A stretch of DNA of 64,000 nucleotides from Ulota crispa (Eukaryota; Streptophyta; Bryopsida; Orthotrichales; Orthotrichaceae): the NCBI GenBank assembly GCA_963920765.1, contig OY987242.1, forward strand, positions 22,034,002 through 22,098,001, in the 5' to 3' direction. The notes beneath the pieces are model-generated. The model had not been told where the DNA came from. It searched no databases and saw only the letters and a program-made list of their open reading frames with translations. Shown here piece after piece: positions 19,159-32,244 of the stretch (position 1 is its first letter; the number at the start of each line of letters is the position of its first letter). The position numbers and the translations under genes are program-made.

Positions 19159-20110
19159 CTACCTAGTACTACTAGTTTTAAGGGTGTTTGAGACAAAAAT
19201 GGAGAGGTCATTCTTGCAACTACCCTCAAGCTCAATTTTGTCTAGCCTAGGTGATGCTGCAATTGGAATTTTGACTATGCCCCAAATTTGCTTGATTGGT
19301 TGAAGCTTGCAATGGTAGGAAGGTGTCTTCATGATTGTGTGGTGATGCTTAGAAATAATCTCATAGCTAGCAAAAATAGGCAGGATGTTCAATCCTTTGA
19401 TGAATGCGACTAGCTGTGCCTTTGTCTGTGGTTGCCCATTCTCATTTCTAGGCTTGTCTATTCCATGCACAAACATCACTAACTGTAGTGGATGAGTTTG
19501 GCTGCAAATTAACCTTTCAAGCATGATACTTAGCTCCATCCATATGGATATGACATGGTCCGTAGTCTTCTACTAATGTTATGCAAAGGTTCTTGAAGAA
19601 CCTTTTGAAGAGCTATATATGACGAAAAAATCTTGTAGTAATTGTGAAAATCAGGTGCAATTCCTAAATCGCTAACAATTTCAAGCACCGTTTGCCAAAG
19701 CCGTCATTGTTTGTTGCAATTCTCTTGCATCCTACAACACCTCTAATTTTTCCCTTTACAGGCAAAATAAGAATAATACTCTCTCAAGCAATTCTAGCCT
19801 CAAGCTTATTATCTTGGGCAAAAACAACAAAAGCACTAAAAATGACCAACATTGATTTTTTGCCTCGTTCAATCACAATGCCTCCTTTTGGAACCCAAGT
19901 TTGCCGTCTTTGATGATGTGAATGACATAAGATTCATCAAGAAATACCTCTAGATAAATTGGTAATTTGTTGTGCTTAAGTTTGCTCAAGCGCCTCTCAA
20001 CATAAATGTTTTGATAGGCAATAACGGCATGAGAGTCATGAAGGATGTTGTGTCGATTTTCCTTACCAAATGGAAGCTCAGCAAGCATAGGTAGCAACGT
20101 AGTGTACAAA
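19159..20110 (-). pseudogene. decayed mariner-like transposase (DDE_3 type)
   Basis: Reading the minus strand from 20110 downward, FLDESYVIH holds the first acidic residue (codon 19936-19938). HIHMDGAKYH holds the second (19538-19540). TPSYHCKLQPIKQIWGIVK (about 19275-19330) is the block that should hold the third, normally PIEQ/PIEL, but here a Lys replaces the Glu. The frame shifts between the second and third blocks, and stops occur between the first and second. The gene is therefore dead. These motifs are typical of plant and fungal Tc1/mariner-like DDE endonucleases. It lies just 9 bases from the fold-back element ending at 19150. Confidence 0.8.
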
Positions 20111-21976
20111 TTGTGAGTTGCACATCAACATCTTCATCTTGCACCTATAACGGCAAAGTAGTTTCAAATGGATAGGAACTCTAGATTTGTTTCCTTTCAC
20201 AACAAGCTCGCAAATTCAACATGCAAAGTTGACGTTGAGTTGCAACGTGGTCTTCCAACCACAATTTTCATTCGTGAATCTTTGGCAATGAACAACCAAA
20301 TCACCTCTTGTGCCACATTCTCACTCACACCTGCAACTTGAGCTAGACGCTTGAATTGGTAACAAGTGACCTAGTGGCAATTAAGTGCTGGTGAACGTTG
20401 ATGAGCATACGATATTTGTTCAAAGTTAGTACAAATGTGTCTCATTTTGACTATATTGTAAAGCATATCTAAATGTATTGTTAGAAAGCTAAGGAGTATG
20501 GCTCTTTGATAATGGTACTAAAAAGCAATAAAGTATGGCAATTCATGCTTAAAAAGAGGTGGACACAATCCTTGACCTTTGGGAATGGATCTTTCTACCC
20601 CTATCTCTATTGTAGTGGGATTTAATTGGTTTCATCATATATGTATTGATTCCTTCTAAGTTTAAGTGAAGTTCAAGGACAACAATTGAATTGTTATATG
20701 ATAAAAGTATAGGAGATCAAAATGTTAATAGATTGACTAGTCCATGCTCTAAATTCAATGTCTTATAGAATGTTTTGTTGTAAATATTTATTTTCCATTT
20801 ATGATTATTAGGGCACATTATTAAATGCTACTTTACATTAGGACAAGAAATCAAAACATGGTGGATTTATTATTAGAAATCAAAACTTTACAAATATCCT
20901 AATCAACCAATTGATGTGAACACATGAGTGAACTACACCAAAAATCAAACCAATAAGCTTGACAACACCATGGACATGCAAGGGAAAATTATGAAGAGAT
21001 TTTACACCTTGCCAAATGCTCATGACACAAAATACACATGGTTCCACAAATTTTGGAGGCCCAATGCATCAGTTTGTAAATTACGGAAGGAGATTATTGT
21101 ATGAAAGTTACAAGTGTAATATGTGTAAATCCAAAATCCACCTCATCCACATTAAGAAAAGATATTCATATACAAAATAACAATATTCAAGCAAGACGTC
21201 ACATAAAAATAAAAAAATTACCAAAATTTATCCTCCTAGAAAACCACCCGTTTTACTACTGTACATTGCCATAAATACCACCTCTGCATTGCCATAAATA
21301 GACATATTCATTACCAAAAATGACCACCAACTCCACATTGACGCTGTTCATGTACTACAGTACTCACCATTTTGAACATTCTGCTTGATCATTTTCCTTC
21401 TATACAACTAGGGACAACATTCCTTGGGGGTTAGTCCAATAATATACACATTCTTGAACATGACAGAGCCCAGGGCTACACATCAAGTTCATCATGGTTT
21501 ATATACAATATGCAGTCTCACGAACATGCAGTAAAAAATATAAAATCGGAACTTAATATAATTTAAAGAAGCAGCATTGTAACTGACATCAAGAGCTGCA
21601 AGTTGATTGCAAAGACTAAACCAGGAACTGAGAAGCGTTTTGATTGACTAATTTATATACACCAAATGACATTCACAGCTTCAACAAGCGTCCATCGACC
21701 TCACAGAAGCATATAAAACGATTCAGGTAACTCCCTGAAATGTATAATCTATGATCAAGTGGGTTTGAATACGGGCCTGTAAACGTGAAGGTTACTCAGG
21801 ACTCCAGCACTGCCACTGCTTTCTTTACAACTCTATAAGGAGCAAATGTTCGAACGGTTATGTATAGTGTGTACCAATCTCCGGGGCCTAGCTAAATTGT
21901 AGACAAAATAAAGAGAGCAGAAAATGGAAAACTTGATTTCCTCATTATGTCAGCACTCCGCCTGGGAAGACGTGTC
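20111..21976. other. AT-rich spacer between mariner remnant and neurochondrin
   Basis: There is possibly more N-terminal mariner remnant up to about 20450, where minus-strand frames continue, but I recognise no helix-turn-helix. Beyond that the DNA is AT-rich with no gene. Bases near 21700-21976 probably include the 3' untranslated region of the neurochondrin gene. Confidence 0.45.
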
Positions 21977-24900
21977 TCATGGGGCGAATATGCTTGCCAG
22001 CAACATCTGAAGCGATGGATTTGTTGTCACCTCTTCCATTGTTGCCGTCATAGGTCTGTATAACAAAAGTTCATCAGCACCTCAGAGATCATGCATACTC
22101 TCCTAATGCGTACATCAGATTCCTACATTCAGTGAGTAGACTCAAAGAAATAAAATGAAAGCTTCAGTCCCGCCACTCCAAGCAGAGGGGAAAACAAGCG
22201 TAACTGCAAACTCAGAGGCCTTACCGCTTTCCCAAGAAACGTTGTAGCCACGCTGAACCCTTGATAATGTTCTTAAAAGAAGGGTAACGCTGCATACATT
22301 GTGCCCATCCTGCACCCATATGCAAATGACCTAATTCAGTGTAAAGTTCGAGAGTCCTCAGCAGGAGAATCATGTGAGTGCTTTGATCAAAACATATATT
22401 GCCCTATGTAGCAGCACCTTGTACAGTGATGTCCCACAAATCTTCCTCTTCAGCAGGTTCCTCTAACCTCTCTGCCTGCACAACCGTGGCAGTTACATGG
22501 AATGCTTTAGATGCACTATGGCTACTCCAGATTTCAGAACTTGCAAATTCACAATACAATGAATACATTGTCATTTTACTATAATTAAATACTACAGAAA
22601 TTACATTGAATTCTCACCCTTTGGCATCGTTCCAGGGTCATCAACACTAATGCAAAAACAGCATGCAGACCATCAGGCCCAAACCCAGGGTACTGTGCAA
22701 GAGCATTTTCGTTGGTCAAGCCAAGGACCATAGTGCATAGACTTGCCGCCAATGCACACTCCATTGCCTGTTTTCCTTGCACTACCAAGGGCAGCCAAAA
22801 CTTACAGTCAAAGACTGAACATATACAAAACAGTATATTTAAATAAAATAACTCAATAACATTCATCTTTCTAATTCATGCAAAGCTGTAGGTGTAGGTG
22901 ATGAAAGGATAGGCAAGCCCCGTCTTCTAATACCTTACCAAGAACCAAGTAAAATGAAATGGAAAAAAAATAATAGAAACAACAGAGTACAATTCTTTGT
23001 AAAGAGGAAGGCCAATGGAGCAAAAAAGGTAAAAACCTGCCCAGTTGGCTAAATATGGCAACGCAGCAATGAAGTCTGTGACCTTAATAGCACCACCTAA
23101 ACCATCCTTCTGCAGCAGACCAACCCATACACATAGGAATTTGAATTATGAAACAGAATGAAAAACGATATTATCCATAAAGTGGTCATTGTTGTGTCAA
23201 CCCCAGAGACAGAATTTGGAATTTGATTTGTTTTCAATATGCACATGTCCAAAACTAATTTTTGGACTAAGCAACTAGATAGGTTAAGAGTAATGCAGCT
23301 GCATACCTCAAAAGGGTGCAAAAAATGTGGTACCTTGATAAGGAGGTTCAGAAGCGTATCACAAGCGTCAACTATTGAACCACGAGCTTCTGATCGTCCT
23401 GTTTCTATTCCTACACGTATAAACTGAACAATCTGCGGCAAAGGAACACAAATCAGAGGAATCCAGATTTTGAAATAAAATACAATTGCTTATAAAAGGA
23501 TCTAAGAAACCTACAAAAATCTATAATTTGGAGAAGATTCAATATGAAATGATGGAGATGCCAATGAGGGTATGGAAGACCCGAAAAAAGCGTATACATC
23601 TCTTTGGTTGATTGTTCCAAAATTAGTGAAAAGGTTCATCCTCACGCATATGAACGCAACAATGTGACCTGCACCCTGGGAAATGAACATTTAAAAAAAA
23701 CACGACTGCACTACATAGAGAAACTAATTGCAAATACAAAACTGACCTGCTTATGACCTCCGCAGTAGACCAGAGCTTTGCAGCCATCAAGTTCTGTGGT
23801 AATTTGTAACAAGGCTGGTAACATGAAGCAGACAGCTTCGGAAGACCTGCGTTCCAACTGGAAATTTTGAAGCTCTATACACATGATTTGCTCATCAGTA
23901 CTCCAGGTACATTGGCAATAGAATATTGCAGGGATCATTCTTTCATCATGCACAAAGACAATGGACAAAAATGAATATTCTCTGTGTTTTTTCAAGTACA
24001 CTATGCATGTTTACCATATTTAGATGGAGGACATAAAATGGGAGGGTAAGAATGCCCAAAGAGAACTAAAAAGAACGTGAGGAAAAACCCAATAGTACTA
24101 CGTTTCAAACAACCGATTCATATGTTAATGATGTCAAACCAATTGCCATTCGTGGGAGCTTGTGAACTTACCCATCCTGTCCCTCTCTAGTAACAGAGAG
24201 CAAGAAGAAAAGCAACTTGTATACTCGATTTCGGTGGGCAAGAGGAGTTTCCGCCAAGTACCTGAGAGGCCGCAATTCAAACACCACCATACAATCGTGA
24301 ATTATTGCGCTACCGACAGCAATACGTACTTTGCAGGAGCTCTGTCTGAAACTAGGCGACCTTGACAAAATATGCAGGTAACCTTCCAACGGGCTACAGA
24401 ACCTACAAGATATCTAAGGCACGTATTACTAACCTTCCGACCAACCGAACAATGCCCAGTAGTAGATCTCCACAAGTAATATTATTTTCCTACACAACCA
24501 CAAAAGTACAAAAAAATATCCAATTATGAACATTACATTCTTTCTTAAACAACATAAATGTAATATATCACGACCACAGGAAAAATAAAATGTGTGTGCT
24601 CCTAAACGTGTGTCTTTTAACTTTCCCCACACCTTGGTTTACAAGATTGAGTACCTGAATTCTCGCCACCATTTCTGTCAACCAAAGAGAATACCGAATT
24701 TGCATGAATATGGTAAATGCAAGAGTTAAAAGTAACCAACCTGAGCATCCTCGAGAAACTCGAGAATCAAACCCACAACTTCAGTCAAGGCAGCGACCGC
24801 TTTTTCCATTGTTGACTCCTTCAGCTTCCCTGATGCATCTGAACAATCATGTCAAGGAAAATCATGAGGACGCCAGATGCAAAGGACACAGAACATACAG

Positions 24901-27900
24901 CTGGAATAATCATCTGAGTAAAAGCTTCCGTGTCCTGTATGCTATATAAACGCAGATAATGGTATCCTCTGACATACTGACCTTCAGGAATATACATATG
25001 CCCAAATAGACATCATCTAGCAGCTGGATATACCTTGTTGATCGACCACAACATTGATCACATGTTCCAAAAGGGTGAGATAAATAGCCAATCCTTGGTG
25101 CTTGCCAGCAGATTCAGCAACTGGAGCAATTTCACCTCCTCCAGAATCAAATGTTGTCCTTGCAACCTCATTCAAAAGGACTGCAGTCTCAATAGCCACG
25201 GTCTCTACCACCAGCATAAAGAATCTGCTTTTTCCAAACCAGTTTCTTTTAACAAAAATATAGAGCACAGTAACAAAAGCCATGTCACTAATAAAAGCTC
25301 TTATAACATACCAGGAAATAATCTGCTGTCGACACCAAATATAAAACGACTATAAAATTACTTGGCAGAACAAAAGAGATAATTAGGATTGTAAATTACA
25401 GTTCACAATTAACCATTATACATGAAAACCTTAAGGGAACGAACTAAAAAGACCTGTCTGATGGAACAGGCTTCTGATCTTCTGGAACAACCATAGGTCC
25501 CAAAAGCCACGCTTCTCCAATAATATCTACAAGAGCCTCTGTGACTTCCAAAGCCAATTGCTTCTTTTCTGCCACTGTTCCACAGAACAGAAGTACAGGT
25601 CAGAAGATTTGGAATCATTGGTAGCATCAAGTTTTCAAAACATTCGTATATCCTCCTTATTATATTTAAATATGTATATCTCTCATTTTTGAGAACAATT
25701 TGTAATGTCATGGTAAATAGAATATTCTAGAAGAGTAACGGAGAGGTTACAGAGGTCTAACAGGTCTAACATACCCACGCGGTTGCTAAAAATGACTCCA
25801 AGGCCTGAACGTACGTTGGCATGCCAATCTGGACCTAGAGTGGCACTCCGCATAGCAAGCCGAATATGCGTCTGCAACTCGATTATATAAAACGATAAGG
25901 ACAAAATCAAACAAGAACTCGGCATAATTCTCAGAACATGCATGAGTGTTGCTACAAAAAGTATCGTCTCATCATAAAAAAAATTCCAGCAAACAAATTA
26001 TAGTCAGACGCAAGGCATATTACGACGCACGAAAGGCCAAGCATAGCAATTACCGAGTAAGCTGATGCCAGAAAATAGTGAAGAAGAGACAATGCTTCGA
26101 ATTTGAAGACATCCTGCTGAACAACCAGTTGCTTTGCTACAATGGGAACCTGAGAAGAATCCACAATCCTTTCAGCATTAAAACTGAGAGAGATACAACA
26201 CTCTATGTCACATCTGCAATTCTTGTCTGAAGAAACTCCGAGAATGCCTCAAAGAGTATTTCGGTATTTGATTATTATACTGGCAGCTTCGCCAAAATTT
26301 ATCAGACAAAATCCAACGATTCCAGAAGTATGTGCCTTACCGTGGTAGCCAGTTCTTTAGAGCACTCCATGATCTCCTGTACAACACCCGTGGTAGTAAA
26401 CATAAATAATATCAACCTGACAGCTACAGGCGTCCAATTTGTATCTGTACGTGCAGAACAAAAAAGGTTACGGTTATACATTTGAGGCGTGCGAGCCACT
26501 GCTTCAGCTGGTCAAATCAAGACTACAGTGGTGTATAAATAGAATGCAGAACCTGAAGAACATAAGAGACACGGAAAAATGGAAAGTAAACCCCTGAAAC
26601 ATCAGTGATTTAAAAGGAACGGACCAAAGTATAAAAGATAGGAAAATCCACGGAAACAAGGCGTCACGAAGTATTTGTGAATGCTGAAAGTAACAATATC
26701 CAAGAGGAAGATAAAGTACTTGGTGATGCTTCGCTCAAACGATGTACAACTGTAGTTAACACTTTCTTCTGCAGTAGAGCGTCTAGCCCCTTCTCTGATG
26801 CTGAGCCTATAGCAAGCAGGCACTCCAGACAGTCTCCAGCAGCCAATTCATCTTCTCTGAGCACCGTACACAAAACTTATCATCACGCAAACCAGAAGCT
26901 TCAACAGGTATACTTCCAAACAAATAACATTGTATTGAAATAATTGTGAAAGCAAATGAAAGAACTGACAAACAATAGAAACTGTGAATGGCAGCTGTGT
27001 AAATATTATAGAAAACCCCCAGACAAACACTTGTCGGCACTTGGAAGTTCCGCCTCAGAGAAAGGACTGTATTAAGGCACCTTCAGAATCTCACCACTCC
27101 TTGTGCCTAATGTAGAAAAAGCTTCCCAACTTCTATAACCAAAGACAACGGATAATCTACTATAACGGCGTTTCTACGGAAAAGCATAGCAAAGGGTCGA
27201 GACGAAAAAAAGGAGGTAAATTATACTTGCTTGATAAAGTTTCAACAAGTATGGAAACTTTACTGATGCTCTCGTCCATCGCTGCAAGTTCTGGTAGCCG
27301 ACAAAATGCGGAGATAATAGAAAGAGCCAAGTGCAAATATGCCTGCTGCTGCACTTTGTCATTTTGCCCAACAGCTTCTCCACTAGATCCTCGGACTTGC
27401 CCTGTTCCTGTAGACCACACGAATATTAGGTCCATACTCCGTCTAGCGTCCAGTGAAGTAGATTACAAAAAACATGAGGAACTCACATACAGAGGCTCCC
27501 GTAAAGAGGAACAAATTGTTGCATACGCTTGTGATTAACATAAACGTATAATAGATCTTCACATTAAAATCGATTGCGTAATCTATCTTAGTTCGTACAT
27601 GAGCAATCAAACGCCACTCATTTCTGTATCTGTCATTTTCACAAAATCTGTCATGGCACCAATCTGAAATCCTGTTGGGAAGTACAGTACATGATTCAAC
27701 AGCAATTGGTCACAATCATGACTCCAGACCGCGGATAAGAGTTAGGTGTCACAATCCGGGGGTGCCCAATATCTTGACGACGATACATAGCCAAAATAGA
27801 AAACCGCATAATTCCAGCAACCATTTGGCGTTACTAGAATGGTTCCATGCAACGAATGGAACTCAGGCTGATAGTCATAAACCCGCGATGGTCAACCCGG

Positions 27901-28913
27901 AGCTAAACACAAGCTCTGAATTATTGTTTTTCTAAAGTACAAAAGAAGAGAGGGCATGAACAAAGATGTTTCATGTAGCCAATAGTAATAGTAAGATTTC
28001 CTGGGAACTTTGAAACAAAAGATGACAGGAAATGCATGCAGAATCTGCGAAAGCTTCTGTCATCAATGCATGCCTCCTGCAACTATAATCCAAAGACCGA
28101 ACCAAACAGGCATCCCTCCTATGCGCAATTACCAAGACAATTCATCTTTCAAACAGGTAGAATTGCATATAAGACCGAAAGGATTTTAAGGTACAACATA
28201 GAAGCCCTGAAACAGAGCTACATTGACAGTAGTAGCAATGAATCTAAAGACCACAAGCTCGAATCACATTACTAACAACTACAGAAAAGATCGCGCAACA
28301 GAGAGGACATAAAAGGACAATGTAGCTCAATTGATAAAAACGATGACTAAAATCACATCGAAACTCAAAACCCTAAGTCTCCGTTATATCAAGTTCTCTG
28401 ACATGAAAGCAAGAGAAGAAGAAAAAAGTCCACCCTAGGTAAATCATCAAGACTGAAAACAGAATAGGAGTACAACAAAGGACGAGAAAAGGAGCTCCGA
28501 GTGAGAATTATTTCAAAACATCTATTAAACAAAACAAAAAAAAATCATCTAATATCCAATCTGTCAGGCGAACCGCCAATTCCCGACAAAACTTCGGAAC
28601 AACTATCACACAATTGCGACCACTGATCACTAGATCCACTCGCTCCGTACTTGTCAAACAGAATTTCGAACGGCCAATTGCAGAAGGAAAATATAACGTA
28701 AAAGCCGGCAGAGTCGTGACAATCAAAGAGCATGCCAGAAGTGACTAACTAACCAGTGCGGAGCAAGCGATTGAGGAAGGGGAACCCGATGGCGTCGAAG
28801 ACACGGCGCACGGCTTGGACGTCGTTGCTTTTAACGATTTTGGTGGCGAGCAGCAGACCGACGAGTCGCTGCTCGTCGTTGGCGCCCTGCAGGAGCTTCA
28901 AACACTCGTCCAT
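21977..28913 (-). CDS. neurochondrin family protein
   Basis: Eighteen exons join at GT-AG sites into 660 residues: 28754-28913, 27227-27407, 26720-26856, 26341-26444, 26054-26149, 25775-25871, 25454-25574, 25034-25224, 24741-24838, 24434-24489, 24172-24261, 23747-23846, 23334-23432, 23037-23109, 22618-22775, 22418-22475, 22225-22309 and 21977-22055. The start MDECLKLLQGANDEQRLVGL, then ATKIV and FLNRLLRTG, is the family's N-terminal signature. FKFEALSLLHYFLAS, VLLNEVA and the segment RLVGRYLAETPL also fit. Neurochondrin is an all-helical, armadillo-like protein kept from plants to animals. Its plant role is poorly known. In animals it is tied to neurite growth and to the SMN complex. I see no signal peptide or membrane segment. 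The last two exons are least certain: the donor at 22417 is weak (GTGCTG), and reading through it would end the protein within six codons. Confidence 0.88.
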
Positions 28914-29665
28914 GGCATGCAATATAAGAATCGCGTTAAGTTAAGTTAGGTCGAAATGTCTGGAAGTGATTTCGTCGTCACGGCAAGAGCGACCTGGCTG
29001 CTGGCAGCTCAATTTATGTTATCGAGCTTCATCGTCTATTCTCTCCACCTTGGAGGGGGTTGTCATGGTGAGAGAGACGACGTATTCGTATGGTATTCTT
29101 ACGTCATGAATGTATAAATATTGTATTCGTACGGAGTCCGGTCCGACGAATATTTCGAGGCTGCGTTCTGCATGAGAATTGGTTCGTCCCTTGGGGGATG
29201 AGATGAGTCGGTCCGGTGATTGTGTAAGGTAGGAGGCTGAGAAACCAACCATCTAAGGGCTGAAACTGAATTTTGGGGAGGTAGAACTTCTTGAAATATT
29301 TTTCAGTAAGACAAGAAGAATTGACATCTAATTTAAGTTGTTTCATATTTTTTGGAGTTTTGTAGATTTAGTTATGAAATTTTGAAGTTGAAGTGACATA
29401 GGGCTTTATAACCACTCACCTTCTCAAATGTACACCACTTGTACATTTGGAAATCTATGAAAAAATACATGTACAGAGCGAGAACATTTTGGAGGGTGGG
29501 CAATTTTAGAGCCTAGACGGTTTTCAAGCCTTCTAACTTCAATGTCAATGGGGGTGGAGTGATGGCAATTGCCTTACCTATTTGAGTTGAAATGAATAAT
29601 ATGAAAATTTCAAATAAGGTAGAAGATTGTATCTGTAGAAAGAAAAATATATGTCCTTCATCTAT
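28914..29665. other. neurochondrin upstream region
   Basis: This region should hold the leader and promoter of the minus-strand neurochondrin gene. It is moderately GC-rich to about 29250, then AT-rich. I see no named motif that I would defend. Confidence 0.4.
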
Positions 29666-29669
29666 TTAA

Positions 29670-29901
29670 CCCCTAAAGGACCGAGATACCATTGTATGTA
29701 GATGCACGCTATTGTATAATTGACATTTGCTACCAACAAAAAATTTTAATTTGGGATCTTGACTAGCTCACTAGAACTGCGTTTGTCTATATTCTAATTT
29801 TTGTGTTGATATTAAATGTAATAGAGGTGCACATACATTCCAAATACCACTTATATAGCAATGTACATAGTATGTACAATGGTTGCTTAGTCCTTTAAGG
29901 G
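29670..29901. mobile_element. TTAA-flanked MITE (piggyBac-type), copy A
   Basis: This is a 232-bp element beginning cccctaaaggaccgag and ending in the mirror ttagtcctttaaggg. It is flanked on both sides by TTAA (29666-29669 and 29902-29905). A TTAA duplication with CCCT-type ends is the hallmark of piggyBac transposition. The body (for example ttttaatttgggatcttgac) is shared with copies B and C. No coding capacity. Confidence 0.88.
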
Positions 29902-29905
29902 TTAA

Positions 29906-31607
29906 AAGGTAAAATCATTTTATTTGAGCTGAATTTTAAATGCTTAACCCCTAAAAAAATTTCATGTTTACATGGTCAAATGGCTCAAAATTGACCTCTC
30001 TCAAAAAAATGATCAATAAATCAAAATTTTGAATTTTCTTCAATAATTTAACCTTAAGATCTATTTTTTCACTTGCTTATGTACATCCTCTCAAAAATTC
30101 AAACTTTGTGAGGGCATACTTCATTAGATTATAACACTCAAAGTAGGGGCAAAACTTTTTTTGAAGCTTCTCTAAGTTGTCAATTTTTTTTTTTGGTTAT
30201 TCAAAATGATATCTTCCACTTTATGATTTTTTTGTGCAATTTAAATTTCTTGTAGAGCATGAAGTTGGCTATGTGCCTCACAAGTCTCATGATTATCCAA
30301 TGCTTAAAACATAATGGAAAACAATTGGAAGCAAGAATTGCTTTGTTCAAATGGCCATTACACTAAGAAAATTTCACGGAAGAGATTCTTATAGAAATAA
30401 ATCTTAATTACAAAATTTGTATGGTGTAAACCGAGAACCTTGTGTGGAGTACTTGCCAAAGTAAATTGTTTCTAAAAATAAATTGTAAGACATAAGTTAT
30501 TACATAGTCAAGGAGAGTTGACAGCAAATTTTTCCCATTGATGAAGCCATTGTAAAGTGCTTTTAAACACTATTTGGGCAACATCCTTCCTCAATTCCTT
30601 TGTTTCTGAATTTTTTTGAGGATGCTCGTGTTGACATCTAAATCACATATGGTACCATATCTCACTCAAAAATGAATCAATTCCACTTTTTTTTGGGAGG
30701 TATACAAGCTTTTTAATATGAGCACATACACCCTTATTTTCACAATCTTATCTTATGTACGCCCAATTGGTCACCATCAAGGTTTAAATTTCTGGCAAAT
30801 GAGTGCTACTTTGTCACCTCCACATTGCAGAATATATGGAGGGAAGTAAACTCAGTGGTGGAAATTTGCTAGAATTTGCCAGTAATTTAAACCCTAGTCA
30901 TCATGACTCCCCCTCTACAATAGTACTATTGTGCTTTGTAGTAGTGTGGCAAGTTCCCACCTATTGTAATATTGTTTCTAAGTTATAAAAGTCAACAATG
31001 CATGCTGACTTCATGAAAATTGCAAGAATGGCAACATGGGACCTAACACCATACCTCTAAATCTTCTCACAATTTGGGTTACCTAAAAATATGAATGCAT
31101 TTGGTGAGGTTGTTTTTGCCTTCCATGATGCACCATGCATCTATAGTAACTTCTAATAAAACTTCAAATGAAAGACAGCTTTTTGTCATCCTACATAATG
31201 TGTTTTTGATGACCAAGGGACAAAAACGTCCTCTACAACATTTAAGGATTAAAACCCCATATTCAATCAATATGGAGCATATCTAGACCAATGCAGTGTC
31301 CAGGTATACTCCATATATAACATGGAACTCCATTTTGGTCAAATTTTAAGCTTGCCAATGTTGCGTGACAATCACTAAAATCATTTTTTATATGTCTATT
31401 ACAAGTAAAGGATTCATCTACTTTTTCATTGGGATTCTCTTTATAGCATATTTACAAAGAAATTGGGTTGTATCATGATACTTGAATGGTTGTGTTCTCT
31501 CTGAAAACAATTACATTGTCTTTTCAAAAATGTTCATAACAAACTTTTGTTTACAAACATATCATGGAATGAATACCTTTCACAACAAGAATTTATCAAC
31601 ATAACAT
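29906..31607. other. AT-rich spacer
   Basis: There are only short chance frames and A/T runs (for example 30180-30195). No gene, RNA or clear repeat was recognised. Confidence 0.5.
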
Positions 31608-31926
31608 TAGGGGGCTTCAAACTTAAACTTTTTCACGTGACTCACGTAGCAATTCACCTTTGTGAATTCACTAGTGAACCGTGACGTGACTCACCTCTGG
31701 ACTTCACTCCTAATGTGAGGAGTGAATTTCAAAAACTCATCTTCGTCGTTTCTCACAGCTCATTCACGTGCGTCCTCAAACCTCAAAACTTCTCTTGCAG
31801 AAATTTTTGCAAACTCACGGGTGTCTTAGACTTTGCGCATGCGAGGGAACGAAAACAATTCATTGGTGTTGGAGATCCTGTAAGGTGAAAAGTTCGAGGG
31901 CCAAATTTCATGTTTGAAGCCCCCTA
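31608..31926. mobile_element. MITE with TAGGGGGCTTC termini
   Basis: The 319-bp element begins tagggggcttcaaac and ends gtttgaagcccccta. The interior holds smaller palindromes around ttgtgaattcac (31650-31680) and cactcctaatgtgaggagtg (31708-31727). No transposase is present. The superfamily is uncertain; a G-rich end of this kind is seen in PIF/Harbinger and hAT elements, and the flanks do not settle it. Confidence 0.75.
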
Positions 31927-32008
31927 TTATCACCAGCAAGAGTTTCAAAAGTACGCAGTCTTCAAACTTGTCAAGTCCAACCTAGAAGAACAAGTGGAGT
32001 TGCTTTAA

Positions 32009-32240
32009 CCCTTAAAAGACCGCTCTACGTATTACATAGTAAATACGTTGCCGTATAACTAACATTTGCTACCAATAAAAAGTTTTAATTTGGGATATTG
32101 ACTAGCTCACTAGAACCACATTGATCTATATTCTAACTTCTTTAATGATCTCAAATGTAATAAAGGTGTGGATGCATTCCAAATACAAGAAAATACCAAA
32201 TACTATATTGGTAGCAGAGGGCTCCTCGGTCCTTTAAGGG
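32009..32240. mobile_element. TTAA-flanked MITE (piggyBac-type), copy B
   Basis: This is again 232 bp, beginning cccttaaaagaccg and ending cggtcctttaaggg, with TTAA at 32005-32008 and 32241-32244. It is the same family as 29670-29901 and 46529-46762, and lies only 82 bases from the TAGGGGG element. Confidence 0.88.
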
Positions 32241-32244
32241 TTAA

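Noticed and set aside
22391..22475. Neurochondrin ending at a stop just after 22418
   Set aside because: Reading through the weak donor gives a stop after a few codons, but the next exon (AQCMQRYPSFKNII) continues in frame, so splicing is preferred.
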